This document shows positions 41,632-51,221 of a DNA stretch of 64,000 nucleotides, one piece after another; the first letter of the stretch is position 1, and each line of letters begins with the position of its first letter. The position numbers and the translations under genes were made by a program. This DNA comes from Propionicimonas paludicola (lineage in GTDB: Bacteria; Actinomycetota; Actinomycetes; Propionibacteriales; Propionibacteriaceae). Under the pieces are notes generated by a model that was not told the DNA's origin, searched no databases, and worked only from the letters and a program-made list of their open reading frames with translations. Where the stretch lies: the NCBI RefSeq assembly GCF_002563675.1, contig NZ_PDJC01000001.1:496001-560000 (forward strand). Reading direction: 5' to 3'.

Positions 41632-42926
41632 CGCAACCCCGCCATCTTCAGCAGTGCCTGGAACGGGGTGTAGGTGGCGATCACGTCCACGGCGGCGTTG
41701 CGCTCGCCGAGGGCGGCTCGCAGGTCGGGCTCGATCTCGTGCTCGACTCCGGCGTAGCTGAGGCGGACGGCCAGGTCCTGAGCCCGGGGCCCGGTGCAGA
41801 CCACGTGCCGGCCGGCCAGTTGCTCGTAGTCGACGTCCCACAGCCAGGAGACGTCCTTGCCGTCGGCCGCCACCGCGTCGATGGCCAGGATCACCGGGTC
41901 GGACGTCGCCAGAGGCAGCGCCTCTGCCCAACCGGCCGGGTTCTTGGCCAGCAGCAGCCGGGCAGTGGTGCTGCCGAAGGTGGTGGTGGCGAAACGTCCG
42001 GCCGGGGAGGTGACGGTGTGCATTCCCGCCAGGGCCGCCTCCAGCGGGACGCCGAACTCCAGGGCGGCGGCCAGCGCACAGGCGGCGTTGGAGATGTTGA
42101 AGGATCCGGGGACCTGGAGATCCGGCTGAACCACCTCGCCACTAGGCAGGATGATGGTCTTGCCGGCAACGCGATAGTCGGCGACGGGCTGGCTCAGCTC
42201 GCAGCCGGGGCAGTCCCAGCGGTCGCGTCCGGTGGCCGGCACCCGGACCAGCAGCGAGCCACAGGCCGGGCACAGGGCGCCGTCGGCATGCCAGACGGTG
42301 TCGGTCTCCACCCAGATCACCTTCGCAGCCGTCCCGGCAGACCAGGTGACCAACGGGTCGCAGGCGTTGGCGATGATGGTCGGTCCGGCCTCGCCGGCCC
42401 TCTCGAGGGCGATTCGCCAGGCCCGGCCGAGTGCCTTGATCTCGTGGTGGCGGTCGAGCTGGTCGCGGCTGAAGTTCAGCAACACCAGCAGTTCCGGACG
42501 AGCATGCTCGATCATGGCCGAGACCACCCGCTCATCGGTCTCGATCACGGCGATATCGGCCTTGCGGGCCTGGCTGAGCGCCGAGGCGATCCCGTAGCCG
42601 AGGTTGGCGCCGTCAGCGTTGGTGACCAGCCGAGCGGCGTCGGCGCCGAGGCCAGCGCGGACGGCAGCCGCCAGCAGGTGTGTGGTGGTGGTCTTGCCGT
42701 TGGTGCCCGACACCGCCAGCACCCGGCGGCCGCGGAGCAGATCGGCGAAGGCGGACGGAGCCAGCCGGGTCAGGATCTGACCACGGACCGAGGCGCCGGA
42801 GCCCTTTCCGGCCAGGCGCGAGCCGAAGGCGGCCAGGTTGCCGGCCAGGATGGCCGCGCTCAGCCGCAGCCGGTTCGGCAGGCTCGGCGGTGCGAGCACG
42901 CCACGAGTGCTGAGCGTGCGGGTCAT
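41628..42926 (-). CDS. murT: Lipid II isoglutaminyl synthase, ligase subunit MurT
   Basis: 432 residues. Mur-ligase P-loop VSGTNGKTTTTHLLAAA (about residues 65-81), LLNFSRDQLDRHHEI, and the four-Cys zinc ribbon CPACGS/CPGCE special to MurT. C-terminal DUF1727 part (VSWLWDVDYEQLAGRHVVCTG). Start ATG 42926: CACAAT lies 7 nt upstream and the longer frame to 42965 would overlap the SGNH gene end. Essential for cross-linking-competent peptidoglycan in many Gram-positives. Confidence 0.94.
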   Translation of the reverse strand: MTRTLSTRGVLAPPSLPNRLRLSAAILAGNLAAFGSRLAGKGSGASVRGQILTRLAPSAFADLLRGRRVLAVSGTNGKTTTTHLLAAAVRAGLGADAARLVTNADGANLGYGIASALSQARKADIAVIETDERVVSAMIEHARPELLVLLNFSRDQLDRHHEIKALGRAWRIALERAGEAGPTIIANACDPLVTWSAGTAAKVIWVETDTVWHADGALCPACGSLLVRVPATGRDRWDCPGCELSQPVADYRVAGKTIILPSGEVVQPDLQVPGSFNISNAACALAAALEFGVPLEAALAGMHTVTSPAGRFATTTFGSTTARLLLAKNPAGWAEALPLATSDPVILAIDAVAADGKDVSWLWDVDYEQLAGRHVVCTGPRAQDLAVRLSYAGVEHEIEPDLRAALGERNAAVDVIATYTPFQALLKMAGLR

Positions 42927-42948
42927 GTCGCCCATTGTGCCCGACGGT

Positions 42949-43743
42949 TCAGCGAGCGTGCTCAACCGGCGCGACCTGGATGTAGTCGGGGTACTTCGCG
43001 GTGCGACCCGCGCCCGAGCTCGTGTGCTGCAGCCGACGGCCCAGCCAGGGCGCCAGATGATCGCGGCCCCAGACCAGGTTCCAGTCCACGGACTCGCGGA
43101 AGTTCAGTGGTGGTACCGGCGGCAGCGGGGCGTCCCAATCCGGGCGGCTGGGCTCCAGCCCGAGACTGACCAGGGCGGCCTGGGCGATCAGTTCATGGCC
43201 GGCCGGAGTCAGGTGCAGCCGATCCTCGTGCCACATCCGCCAGTCGCGGACCGCCTGCAGGTTCCAGCCGTCCACCAGGTAGGCGCCGTGGGCGCGCGCG
43301 ATGCCGACCAAGTTCAGGTTGTAGACCGCGACCCGGGGACGGGTGAGCTTGATCACCGGCGACTCCCGCGGATCGGAGCCGAGCCCCAGCAGGACGTCCG
43401 TGCCCGCCTCGCGGAACCGGATCACGGCCTGCTCCACCTCGGCGGCCATCTGGTCGGGATCGGCGCTGGGCCGCAGCATGTCATTGCCGCCGCCCCACAG
43501 GGACACCAGGTCCGGCTTCAGAGCCAGCGCCGGCTCGATCTGCTCGGCCAGGATTTGGCCCAGCAGCCGTCCGCGGATGGCGAGATTCGCGTAGCGGATC
43601 GGCTCGCCGGCCCGATCGGCCAAGTGCTGGGCCAGCCGGTCGGCCCAGCCGATGGGAGCGCCGTTCGGATCGAGATCCTGGAGGCCTTCGGTCATCGAGT
43701 CGCCGAGCGCCACGAAGGAGCGCCACCGGGGAGTCGCCGTCAC
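42949..43743 (-). CDS. SGNH/GDSL-type hydrolase
   Basis: 264 residues. SGNH block I FVALGDSMTEGL (catalytic Ser), block III WGGGNDML, and block V HEDRLHLTPAGHELIA (catalytic Asp and His). No signal peptide, so probably a cytoplasmic esterase or lipase-like enzyme of unknown substrate. The frame is open to a TTG at 43776 overlapping the TAGGTT promoter element; GTG 43743 with GGACGG upstream is preferred. Confidence 0.88.
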   Translation of the reverse strand: MTATPRWRSFVALGDSMTEGLQDLDPNGAPIGWADRLAQHLADRAGEPIRYANLAIRGRLLGQILAEQIEPALALKPDLVSLWGGGNDMLRPSADPDQMAAEVEQAVIRFREAGTDVLLGLGSDPRESPVIKLTRPRVAVYNLNLVGIARAHGAYLVDGWNLQAVRDWRMWHEDRLHLTPAGHELIAQAALVSLGLEPSRPDWDAPLPPVPPLNFRESVDWNLVWGRDHLAPWLGRRLQHTSSGAGRTAKYPDYIQVAPVEHAR

Positions 43744-43847
43744 CTGCCACCGTCCTTGTCTATGAGTCGATGCCAACCTAGCGCGGCCCTCGGAGCCTTC
43801 GGCCGGTGGTCGGCATTTCGGTCAGTACCGCTTCCTACGATGGGGGC

Positions 43848-44375
43848 ATGGCCACACACTTCTACACCGCAGCCTCGGTGGACGGGTTCATCGCCACCGA
43901 TGATCACTCCTTGGAGTGGCTGTTCGCGCAGGACTTCGACCAGCAGGGGCCGATGGCCTACCCGGGGTTCATCGAGGGGATCGGCGCGCTGGTGATGGGA
44001 GCGTCCACCTACGAGTGGCTGCGGGGAAACCAGGAGACGTGGGAGTACGCCCAGCCGACCTGGGTGTTCACTCATCGGGCCTTGCCGGCCCCCGAAGATG
44101 CCGATGTGCGCTTCGTGAAGGGCGATCCCACCGAGGTCTTTGACGACATCGTCGCCTCGGCTGGCGGCAAGGACGTGTGGGTGGTCGGCGGAGGCGATCT
44201 CGCCGGCCAGTTCGCTGAGGCGGGCCTGCTGGACCAGCTCTGGGTACAGTTCGCGCCGGTCACTCTCGGTTCGGGCAAGCCACTGTTCACTCGCGCCCTC
44301 CAACTCGACCTGATCGACGTCGCCCGCAACCGGGACTTCGTCTGCACTCGCTATCGGGTGCGCACCGGCAGCTGA
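43848..44375 (+). CDS. RibD C-terminal/dihydrofolate-reductase-family protein
   Basis: 175 residues. MATHFYTAASVDGFIATDDH, ALVMGASTYEWLRGN and VWVVGGGDLAGQFAEAGLLD are the NADPH-binding motifs of the RibD-C/DHFR-like superfamily that includes many uncharacterised reductases. True folA is at 12.4 kb, so this is a paralogous reductase of unknown substrate. An in-frame ATG-like start at 43806 precedes the -10 TACGAT; ATG 43848, 6 nt after it, is chosen (leaderless). Confidence 0.85.
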   Translation: MATHFYTAASVDGFIATDDHSLEWLFAQDFDQQGPMAYPGFIEGIGALVMGASTYEWLRGNQETWEYAQPTWVFTHRALPAPEDADVRFVKGDPTEVFDDIVASAGGKDVWVVGGGDLAGQFAEAGLLDQLWVQFAPVTLGSGKPLFTRALQLDLIDVARNRDFVCTRYRVRTGS

Positions 44376-44481
44376 CCCCCACGGGGGCGGTCTCCGCCCG
44401 GCTCGGGTTTCGGGCACGGGTTGTCCACAGTTGGGCGGCGACCCCTTTCCTGCCGGTCCGGGCCGGTGCCACAGTGTGGCG

Positions 44482-45105
44482 ATGGGCATACCTGTCGATG
44501 CGGTGGACTTCTTCGCCGAACTGGAACTGAACAACGATCGCGGTTGGTGGACGGCCAACCAGGAGCGCTGGCGCCGAGTCGTCCGCGACCCGATGCAGCG
44601 GCTCTGCGACGAGCTCGCCGACGAGTTCGGGGACGCCAAGCTGTTCCGCCCGCACCGGGACGTCCGGTTCTCCGCGGACAAGTCGCCGTACAAGACCCAC
44701 CAGGGTGCGGTCGTGCTGACCTCACCGGGGGTCGGCTACTACGTCCAGGTCAGTTCCCAGGGGCTGCTCACCGGCGGCGGCTGGTACCAGCCCGTCCCGG
44801 AGCAGATCGCGGCCTACCGGGACGCCGTCCTCGACGACGACAGCGGCTCGCAGCTGGCAAGCATCGCCGCCCAGTTGGAAGGCGAGGGCGTCGAGCTGGT
44901 GGGGGAGCGGCTCAAGACCGCCCCGCGCGGTGTCGACCCTGGCCATCCGCGGATCGAGCTGCTTCGGCACAAGACCTTGCTGGCCAGCGTCGAGCACGCC
45001 ATTCCGGACTGGCTGGAGACCGACGAACTGGCCGCGCAGGTCGCGGATCAGTGGCGGACCTACCGTCCACTGCTGGAGTGGCTGGATGCTCGCCTGAGTC
45101 GGTAG
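44482..45105 (+). CDS. DUF2461 family protein
   Basis: 207 residues. DAVDFFAELELNNDRGWWTA, FRPHRDVRFSADKSPYKTHQ and GVGYYVQVSSQGLLTGGGWY are DUF2461 hallmarks. Cytoplasmic, function unknown. CACAGT lies 6 nt before ATG 44482, indicating a leaderless start; an upstream in-frame start at 44431 was rejected on that basis. Confidence 0.88.
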   Translation: MGIPVDAVDFFAELELNNDRGWWTANQERWRRVVRDPMQRLCDELADEFGDAKLFRPHRDVRFSADKSPYKTHQGAVVLTSPGVGYYVQVSSQGLLTGGGWYQPVPEQIAAYRDAVLDDDSGSQLASIAAQLEGEGVELVGERLKTAPRGVDPGHPRIELLRHKTLLASVEHAIPDWLETDELAAQVADQWRTYRPLLEWLDARLSR

Positions 45106-45114
45106 GCGCCCTGC

Positions 45115-47316
45115 TTATGCCCGCTTGACGGTTCCGAGCGCTCCCGAGCTACCGTCCACCCTGGTGGCGGTACCAGAGCCGTCGGCGGCCGCCACCTCCA
45201 GCCAGAAGGTGTAGCTGCCCTTGGCGACCTTCTTCTTGGAGTTGTTCTTGCCGTCCCACTTGACCCCGCGGATGGATCCGTCCGCGCTCGCCTTCACCGT
45301 CAGGGTGCGGACGGTGACGCCCTTGGCGTCCTTGATCACCAGCGTTCCGGCCTTGGTCGGCTTAGTCAGGTCGATCTTCGGTGACCAGGATCCCGACGTG
45401 AAGCTGCTCGCGGCCACCACTCCCAGGACCCGCGGCGCGCTCGCGCCGGCGCCGGAGACTCGGGTGATGGTGACCTCTCCTCCGGCGAGTCCTTCCTGCT
45501 GGGTGTCGTAGCCCCCGGAGCTGTACGCGAGCCGGCCACCGTCGAACGTGACCACGGGGTTCCCGACGGCCAGCTCCAGCTTGGTGCCGGCCTCGACTCG
45601 CCAGGCGTTGACCGAGTCGCCGTCCTGCGTGGCAACGACGCCATCCCCGAGGGCCAAGAGACTGCCGTCAAAGGTCTTGGACTCCTTCGTCCGATAGTTG
45701 TACAGCAAGGTGGCGTACACCTCGTCGTCGCCAGAGCCAATCCGGATCGCCGTGGCGATCCAGTCGCCCCAGATCTGGCTTTGCCAGCCGTCGACATCGG
45801 TGCGGCTGAAGGTGACGTCCTTCAGGCGTCCGGCAAGGTCGCGGACGGTGAAGGTCGTCTTGCCGTGGTCGTCTTCAGAGACGATCAACGCCAAGCTTCC
45901 GAACAGATCGCGGGTGTCTGAGTCGTAGACCTTCCATTTCCCGTTCGTGCCGAAGACGCGGCCGTCGGAGGCAAGCAGGTAGGGACCGCTCAGGCGCGCC
46001 GCGCTGGCGCTGTTCGGGATGGTCACCGTCGTGGCCTTCCCACCGTCATAGAGGACGGCCTTCCCGGCGACCGCCACCGCCCAACGCCCTGCCGACGCCA
46101 GCACAGTGGCTCGGCCGTTGAGGGTTGCCAGTGCGGACTCCGTGCCGACGCTGCTTCCGACCGAGCGCTTCCAGTTGGTGCTCGCCTGGGACCCGGTGAT
46201 GGTGGCCGCGGTGACGCGCGTGTCACTGCCCAGAACGGTGGTCGGCGACAGCGCCAGGCTGACCAGCTCAACCGGCTGGACGGTGCCCGATACCGGGTTC
46301 AGCCGGGTGACGCTGCCATTGGCGTTGAGTCGCGCCAGGAAGCTGGACTTGCTGTCGACCGCCGACAGGATCGGCAAGGTCTTCTCCTGGCTGCCGCCGT
46401 TGGGGACTGAGACGTCCCAGGCTCCGGTCTTCACATCGACGGCCTTCTTCAGGGAACTCCCGCTGAAGGCGAACCACTTGAGTTGACGCTTGGCTCCTGC
46501 GGTCTCGTCCCAGGTCACGTCGATCAGGGCTCCGCCGGTGGACGGCAGCAGGGTGACGTACCCAGGCCGCTTGCTGGTGCCGAGGCTTCCGGTCGCGCAG
46601 GACGATGCCGCCGCGGAGATGTCTCGGCGGCAGACGGTCGCTACCGAGCCGCTCCTGGTCATCCACCAGACGGTGTTGCCGAGGGTGGCGTCGGCCTCGA
46701 CTCGAGTCTTTCCGAGAAGCGTCTTCACCGTGCCATCGGGCTTGGAGACCAGATAGGACCGATACTCGTCCCCGTCGGACAGCTGCACCACCACGGAACC
46801 ATCGGTGGCCAGCGACATGCCGCTCCCTTCGGTCCATGACGGCATGGTGAAGTTGACGTTTCGGACGGCGCTGCCGGTACTCATCGAGCGAACCACGGTG
46901 GTCTCGCCGGAGCCGTCCAGGTAGAGCGTGGAGGTGGCGTCACGAACGCCGCCATCGGTGACGGAGGTCGTTGTGACGGTGTTCGACGCGAGGTCGTAGA
47001 CGTAGAGCGTGCTGAAGTTGGCATAGACGAGCTTCGCGTCCCGCACGGCATACGGCTCCAGGTCTACGGCCTCGGCGGTGATCGCCGAGGCGCTCCAGGT
47101 CTTGCCGGCGTCGTGCGAGATCTTCAAGGCGTAATCCATCCTGGCGAGGATGTTGTTGCCCGACGCCGCGATGATCCCGATCAGGTTCGGCTGCGTGGGG
47201 AGGCTGAAGCGGGGGTCGCTCGCTGCGTTGGTACTGGGGCTCAGCGTGACCAGCATGGCGAAGGTGGTCAGCCCACCCACGAGTGCACGTAGGGTCTGCT
47301 TGCCGATGTTGTGCAT
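45115..47316 (-). CDS. Large secreted protein with C-terminal FlgD-like Ig domain
   Basis: 733 residues. Signal peptide at 1-32 (LRALVGGLTTFAMLVTLSPSTNA). The middle 40-600 is beta-rich with repeated short strands (for example DAKLVYANFSTLYVYDLASN), like a beta-propeller or sialidase-like repeat protein (inference). Residues about 640-725 resemble the FlgD Ig-like fold (KIDLTKPTKAGTLVIKDAKG, RGVKWDGKNNSKKKVAKGSY). CGGAGGAC precedes the ATG. No catalytic motif recognised. Divergent from the O-antigen-ligase-like gene. Confidence 0.7.
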   Translation of the reverse strand: MHNIGKQTLRALVGGLTTFAMLVTLSPSTNAASDPRFSLPTQPNLIGIIAASGNNILARMDYALKISHDAGKTWSASAITAEAVDLEPYAVRDAKLVYANFSTLYVYDLASNTVTTTSVTDGGVRDATSTLYLDGSGETTVVRSMSTGSAVRNVNFTMPSWTEGSGMSLATDGSVVVQLSDGDEYRSYLVSKPDGTVKTLLGKTRVEADATLGNTVWWMTRSGSVATVCRRDISAAASSCATGSLGTSKRPGYVTLLPSTGGALIDVTWDETAGAKRQLKWFAFSGSSLKKAVDVKTGAWDVSVPNGGSQEKTLPILSAVDSKSSFLARLNANGSVTRLNPVSGTVQPVELVSLALSPTTVLGSDTRVTAATITGSQASTNWKRSVGSSVGTESALATLNGRATVLASAGRWAVAVAGKAVLYDGGKATTVTIPNSASAARLSGPYLLASDGRVFGTNGKWKVYDSDTRDLFGSLALIVSEDDHGKTTFTVRDLAGRLKDVTFSRTDVDGWQSQIWGDWIATAIRIGSGDDEVYATLLYNYRTKESKTFDGSLLALGDGVVATQDGDSVNAWRVEAGTKLELAVGNPVVTFDGGRLAYSSGGYDTQQEGLAGGEVTITRVSGAGASAPRVLGVVAASSFTSGSWSPKIDLTKPTKAGTLVIKDAKGVTVRTLTVKASADGSIRGVKWDGKNNSKKKVAKGSYTFWLEVAAADGSGTATRVDGSSGALGTVKRA

Positions 47317-47453
47317 TTCCGTCCTCCGAACTCAACGCCCATGGGATTCCGTACGAATGCTCCACCTGGCGTTCTGGAGCAGCAACGGGGCCTCCCATTT
47401 CGTCATGGAAGTGTCCGCTCGGTCGGCTGGCTTCGCCCACTAGGCTCCACGTC

Positions 47454-49241
47454 GTGGCAGGTAGACCAAAGCGGCAGCCACTGACTCCCCGCCTCGCGGT
47501 CGCCGCTGCGGTGGTGATCGGTGGCGTCCTGCCGTTGGCGACCAGCTTCTCGCCCACCGACTCGACAATGGCGGCATGGTTGCTGGTGGCGACCATCGGC
47601 TTGGTCCTGGGATCGCTCGCTGCGGCCCGTGGCGCCCTGCCTCGTCAGGTCAGTTACGCCCTGCTGGCCGCGCTCGCGGCCTTCGCCGTGGCCTGTGCGC
47701 TGAGCGCGACGCCGCTCTTGTCCTTCCTCGGCCGGTATCCGCGCTTCGACGGGCTCGTGGCCGTCGCCGGCTATGGGTTGGCATTGAGTGTCGGAGCTCG
47801 GATCTTCGGCCCGACGCTGTCGGCGCCCAGCCGGATCTTCGCCGACTCGATGGCCGTCGCCGCGATAGTCACTGCAGTAGTCAGCGCCGTTCAGGCCATC
47901 GTGCGCCCGGACGAACGGGTCATCGGCCTGTTGGGCAACTCCTCGATCCTGGGGGCCTGGTGCGTCGCTGCCCTGAGCATCCTCGGCTGGCGCCTGGTCG
48001 CCGAACGCCGAGTGCTGTGGCTGGTCGGCTTCGCGGGTGCGGTGATCTCGCTGGCGCTGTCGGCGTCCCGGGCGGCCTGGGCGGGCGCGGCTGTCGCGCT
48101 GCTGGCGGTACTGATCCTTCGGCGCTTCACCGAGCAGGCGCCACGCTGGTGGATCGTCGCCACCGCCCTCGCCGGACTCGCTGCGGTGATCTTCCTGCTG
48201 CCGTCCGGTCAGGCGCGCCTGGTGGGATCCACTCCGTTCGCATCAGCCACGATCGGCGGACGCCTGCTGTTGTGGGGCGACTCGCTGTCGTTGGTGGCGG
48301 CGCATCCGATTCTCGGGGTGGGCCCGTCCCGCTTCGTCGATGCCCTCGGGCTGTTCCACACCACGCAGTGGGCGGCTGCCGTGGGCCCCTACGCGCCGCC
48401 GGACTCGCCGCACAACCTGGAGCTTCAGTTGCTGGCCTCGACGGGCTGGCTCGGCCTCGTTGCGGTCGCGGCGCTGGTCGGCGTGATCGGCTGGACGATG
48501 TGGCGCCGGCGTCCGTGGTCGGTTGCTCAGGCAGCGGCAGTGACCGCGGCGCTCGGGGTCGCGGTGACCTACCAGTTCTCCTACACCGATCCGGTCACGT
48601 TGATCGTGGTTCTGCTGGCCGTGGGTGGTGCGGTTGCCGACCCGCCTGGAGACAGGCCTCGGCTCGGCCGGGTGTGGCCCGTCCTCGTGTTGGCGTGGCT
48701 GGCTGCCGCCGGCTACCTGTACGGCTCGGCGTTGCTGGCAGAGGCCCGGTTGAGCGCAGCGGTGACGGCTGCACAGCCCGATCCGGCCGCCATCGCGGAC
48801 GTGGCCGCGACCCGGTCCTGGGATCCTGATCTGGCCGTTCGTGCCGGCCGGGCGATCAATCAGCTCGCCGAGCAGGGCGGATCGGACGCGGCACCCGCGG
48901 TGGCGTTGCTGAGCCGCACCTGCGACCAGGTGCCGGACTCCACCGAGTGTCTCCAAGCCCTCGGGGACGCGTTGACGCTGGGTGGCGATCCGCGGTCGGC
49001 GGTCGGGGCGCTGCAGCGAGCCCTGACGCTGGATCCGATGAACGTCGACACTCTCCTGAAGCTGGGGATCGCGCAGGCCGAAAGTGATGACGCGTCCGCC
49101 GCCGAGCAGTCCTTCCGGCGAGCCGCCCAGCTGCGTCCCTCCGCGGCCGAGCCATGGGACGATCTCACGGCGCTGTTCCGAAGGCAGGGCCGCGAGCAGG
49201 ATGCCGCCGATGCCCAGCGGCAGGCCGACTCCCGGCGTTGA
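47454..49241 (+). CDS. O-antigen ligase/polymerase-family membrane protein with C-terminal TPR repeats
   Basis: 595 residues from GTG 47454 (TAGGCT 7 nt upstream). About 11-12 membrane spans up to residue 430, with the Wzy_C loop (LLWGDSLSLVAAHPILGVGP, GPYAPPDSPHNLELQLLAST), then a soluble C-terminus with tetratricopeptide-like repeats (AVGALQRALTLDPMNVDTLL, SAAEQSFRRAAQLRPSAAEP). It probably polymerises or ligates a surface glycan. The longer frame to 47283 was rejected. Confidence 0.85.
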   Translation: MAGRPKRQPLTPRLAVAAAVVIGGVLPLATSFSPTDSTMAAWLLVATIGLVLGSLAAARGALPRQVSYALLAALAAFAVACALSATPLLSFLGRYPRFDGLVAVAGYGLALSVGARIFGPTLSAPSRIFADSMAVAAIVTAVVSAVQAIVRPDERVIGLLGNSSILGAWCVAALSILGWRLVAERRVLWLVGFAGAVISLALSASRAAWAGAAVALLAVLILRRFTEQAPRWWIVATALAGLAAVIFLLPSGQARLVGSTPFASATIGGRLLLWGDSLSLVAAHPILGVGPSRFVDALGLFHTTQWAAAVGPYAPPDSPHNLELQLLASTGWLGLVAVAALVGVIGWTMWRRRPWSVAQAAAVTAALGVAVTYQFSYTDPVTLIVVLLAVGGAVADPPGDRPRLGRVWPVLVLAWLAAAGYLYGSALLAEARLSAAVTAAQPDPAAIADVAATRSWDPDLAVRAGRAINQLAEQGGSDAAPAVALLSRTCDQVPDSTECLQALGDALTLGGDPRSAVGALQRALTLDPMNVDTLLKLGIAQAESDDASAAEQSFRRAAQLRPSAAEPWDDLTALFRRQGREQDAADAQRQADSRR

Positions 49242-49304
49242 TCGGGAATGGCTCACGCCGGCGAGGGGACTATCAGGTGGGTCGGCGACTCACGCCGCCA
49301 ATGG

Positions 49305-49377
49305 GGTGAGTAACGGGACTCGAACCCGCGACCACCTGGACCACAACCAGGTGCTCTACCAACTGAGCTATACCCAC
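49305..49377 (-). tRNA. tRNA-His (anticodon GUG)
   Basis: Acceptor GTGGGTA pairs with TACTCAC (one G-T), discriminator C as expected for histidine, and an encoded G at position -1 (49378). Anticodon arm CCTGG-TTGTGGT-CCAGG gives GTG. T-arm CGGGTTCGAGTCCCG. Confidence 0.95.
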
Positions 49378-49484
49378 CATGTACTGCCTGCCCGTTAGGG
49401 CTGGATTAGCTTAGCGGTATGCCCCGGCTGAGCAGAAATCCGCCGTCCCACAGCGTGTGTGGCCCAGCGGGTACGGGCAGGTGG

Positions 49485-50114
49485 TCAGTCGGCGGACGGA
49501 GCCGAGCGCTCGCCGGCCAGTGAACCCTGATGCCGAGCCGCGATCTCGCGCAGCACGTCGGTGGCGTGGCCGGGGGTCGGGACGAACAGTGCTTCGCGGT
49601 AGTAGCGCAGCTCCTCGATCGACTCGGTGATGTCGGCCAGTGCCCGATGGTTGCCGTTCTTGGCCGGAGCGTTGTGATACGTCCGCGGGTACCAGCGCCG
49701 GGCCAGTTCCTTCAAGCTCGACACGTCGACGTTGCGGTAGTGAACGTGTGCCTCCAGCGTGGGCATGTCGCGAGCCAGGAAGGCCCGATCGGTGCCGATG
49801 GTGTTGCCGGCCAGTGGCGCCCGGCGCACCTCGGGGACGTGCGCGCGAATGTAGTCGAGCACCTTCTCCTCGGCCTCGGCCATCTCCAGGCCGCTCTCCA
49901 GGAGCGGCAGCAGCCCGGAGTTGGCGTGCATGCCACGGACGAAGTCGGACATCTGCTCCAGGGCCTGCTCCGGAGGCTTGATGACCACCTGGATGCCGTC
50001 GCCCAGCACATTCAGCTCGGCGTCGGTGACCAGCGCGGCCACCTCGATCAGCGCGTCAGTGTGCAGATCGAGACCGGTCATTTCGCAGTCGATCCAGACC
50101 AGTTTGTCGTTCAC
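49485..50114 (-). CDS. orn: Oligoribonuclease
   Basis: 209 residues, DEDD exonuclease that degrades 2-5 nt RNA fragments and linear di-GMP. LVWIDCEMTGLDLHTDALIE, LAGNTIGTDRAFLARDMPTL, and HRALADITESIEELRYYRE carry the DEDDh residues. GTG start; TAAGGT lies 6 nt upstream (leaderless). A short acidic/Ser tail follows the catalytic core. Confidence 0.95.
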   Translation of the reverse strand: MNDKLVWIDCEMTGLDLHTDALIEVAALVTDAELNVLGDGIQVVIKPPEQALEQMSDFVRGMHANSGLLPLLESGLEMAEAEEKVLDYIRAHVPEVRRAPLAGNTIGTDRAFLARDMPTLEAHVHYRNVDVSSLKELARRWYPRTYHNAPAKNGNHRALADITESIEELRYYREALFVPTPGHATDVLREIAARHQGSLAGERSAPSAD

Positions 50115-50221
50115 TCGTCCACCTTATTGCCATCTGTGTGGTCGTCGCGGCCACGACCGATCAGAATAGAACCCCTCGTCGCTAGGCTGAGCGCTGACCA
50201 ACTGAGAGGACGCGAGCCGTC

Positions 50222-51151
50222 ATGGCCAAGAAACCGGCATTGGATGCGACGCCGCTCGACCTCGAGGTCAACCTGCGCGAGTTCATCGACGAACTGGTCG
50301 CCAAGGGTTACTCGGTGACCGGCGGCGAAGGCGCCGACCCGCAGTTGATCGACCCGGGTGGCCGGGCCGTCCTCACCTGGCAGGAGGACTACCCCTACCA
50401 CGAGCTGATGGATCGCGAGACCTACGAGCAGGAGAAGTATCTGCTTCAGATCGAGCTGCTCAAGCTGCAGTACTGGGGCCAGGACACCGGGCTACGCAAC
50501 ATCATCGTCTTCGAGGGACGCGATGCGGCCGGCAAGGGTGGCACCATCAAGCGCTTCACCGAGCACTTGAACCCGCGTGCTGCTCGGGTGGTGGCCCTGG
50601 CCGCGCCGAACGACCGTGAGCGCGGCCAGTGGTACTTTCAGCGCTACATCCAGCACTTCCCGACCGAGGGCGAGATCGTCCTGTTCGACCGGTCCTGGTA
50701 CAACCGGGCTGGCGTCGAGCGAGTGATGGGCTTCTGCTCCGACGAGGAGTACGAGGTGTTCATGAGGCAGGCACCCGAGTTCGAGCGGATGATCGTGGAC
50801 GCCGGCATTCACCTGACCAAGTTCTGGTTCTCGGTCACCCAGCGGGAGCAGCGGACGCGCTTCGCGATCCGGCAGATCGACCCGGTACGGCGCTGGAAGC
50901 TCTCCCCGATGGACCTGGAGTCGCTGGGCCGCTGGGACGCCTACACCGCGGCCAAGGACGCGATGATCGCGGCCACCGACACCGACCATGCGCCGTGGAT
51001 GTCGGTGCGCAGCAACGACAAGAAGCGGGCCCGGCTGAACGCCATGAAGTTCTTCCTCAGCCAGTTCGAGTACGAGGACAAGAACTACGACGTGGTCGGG
51101 ACGCCCGATCCTCGGATCGTCCATCGTGCCCGGGACATCAAGGCCGACTAG
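50222..51151 (+). CDS. ppk2: Polyphosphate kinase 2
   Basis: 309 residues. Walker A EGRDAAGKGG (98-107) and Walker B-like LFDRSWYNRAGVERVMGF mark the PPK2 family, one-domain form, which makes NTP from NDP and polyphosphate or the reverse. The DRSWYNR lid, TKFWFSVTQREQRTRF and the SPMDLESLGRWDAYTAAKDA segments are intact. GAGAGGACG lies upstream of the ATG. Polyphosphate metabolism is a prominent trait of several actinobacteria. Confidence 0.95.
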   Translation: MAKKPALDATPLDLEVNLREFIDELVAKGYSVTGGEGADPQLIDPGGRAVLTWQEDYPYHELMDRETYEQEKYLLQIELLKLQYWGQDTGLRNIIVFEGRDAAGKGGTIKRFTEHLNPRAARVVALAAPNDRERGQWYFQRYIQHFPTEGEIVLFDRSWYNRAGVERVMGFCSDEEYEVFMRQAPEFERMIVDAGIHLTKFWFSVTQREQRTRFAIRQIDPVRRWKLSPMDLESLGRWDAYTAAKDAMIAATDTDHAPWMSVRSNDKKRARLNAMKFFLSQFEYEDKNYDVVGTPDPRIVHRARDIKAD

Positions 51152-51221
51152 CTCATTCGTTCGGGCTGGGCGAACCTGGTCGCTGCGGATCGAAGGCCGC
51201 CGGCTGCGTCATGATGAGCCC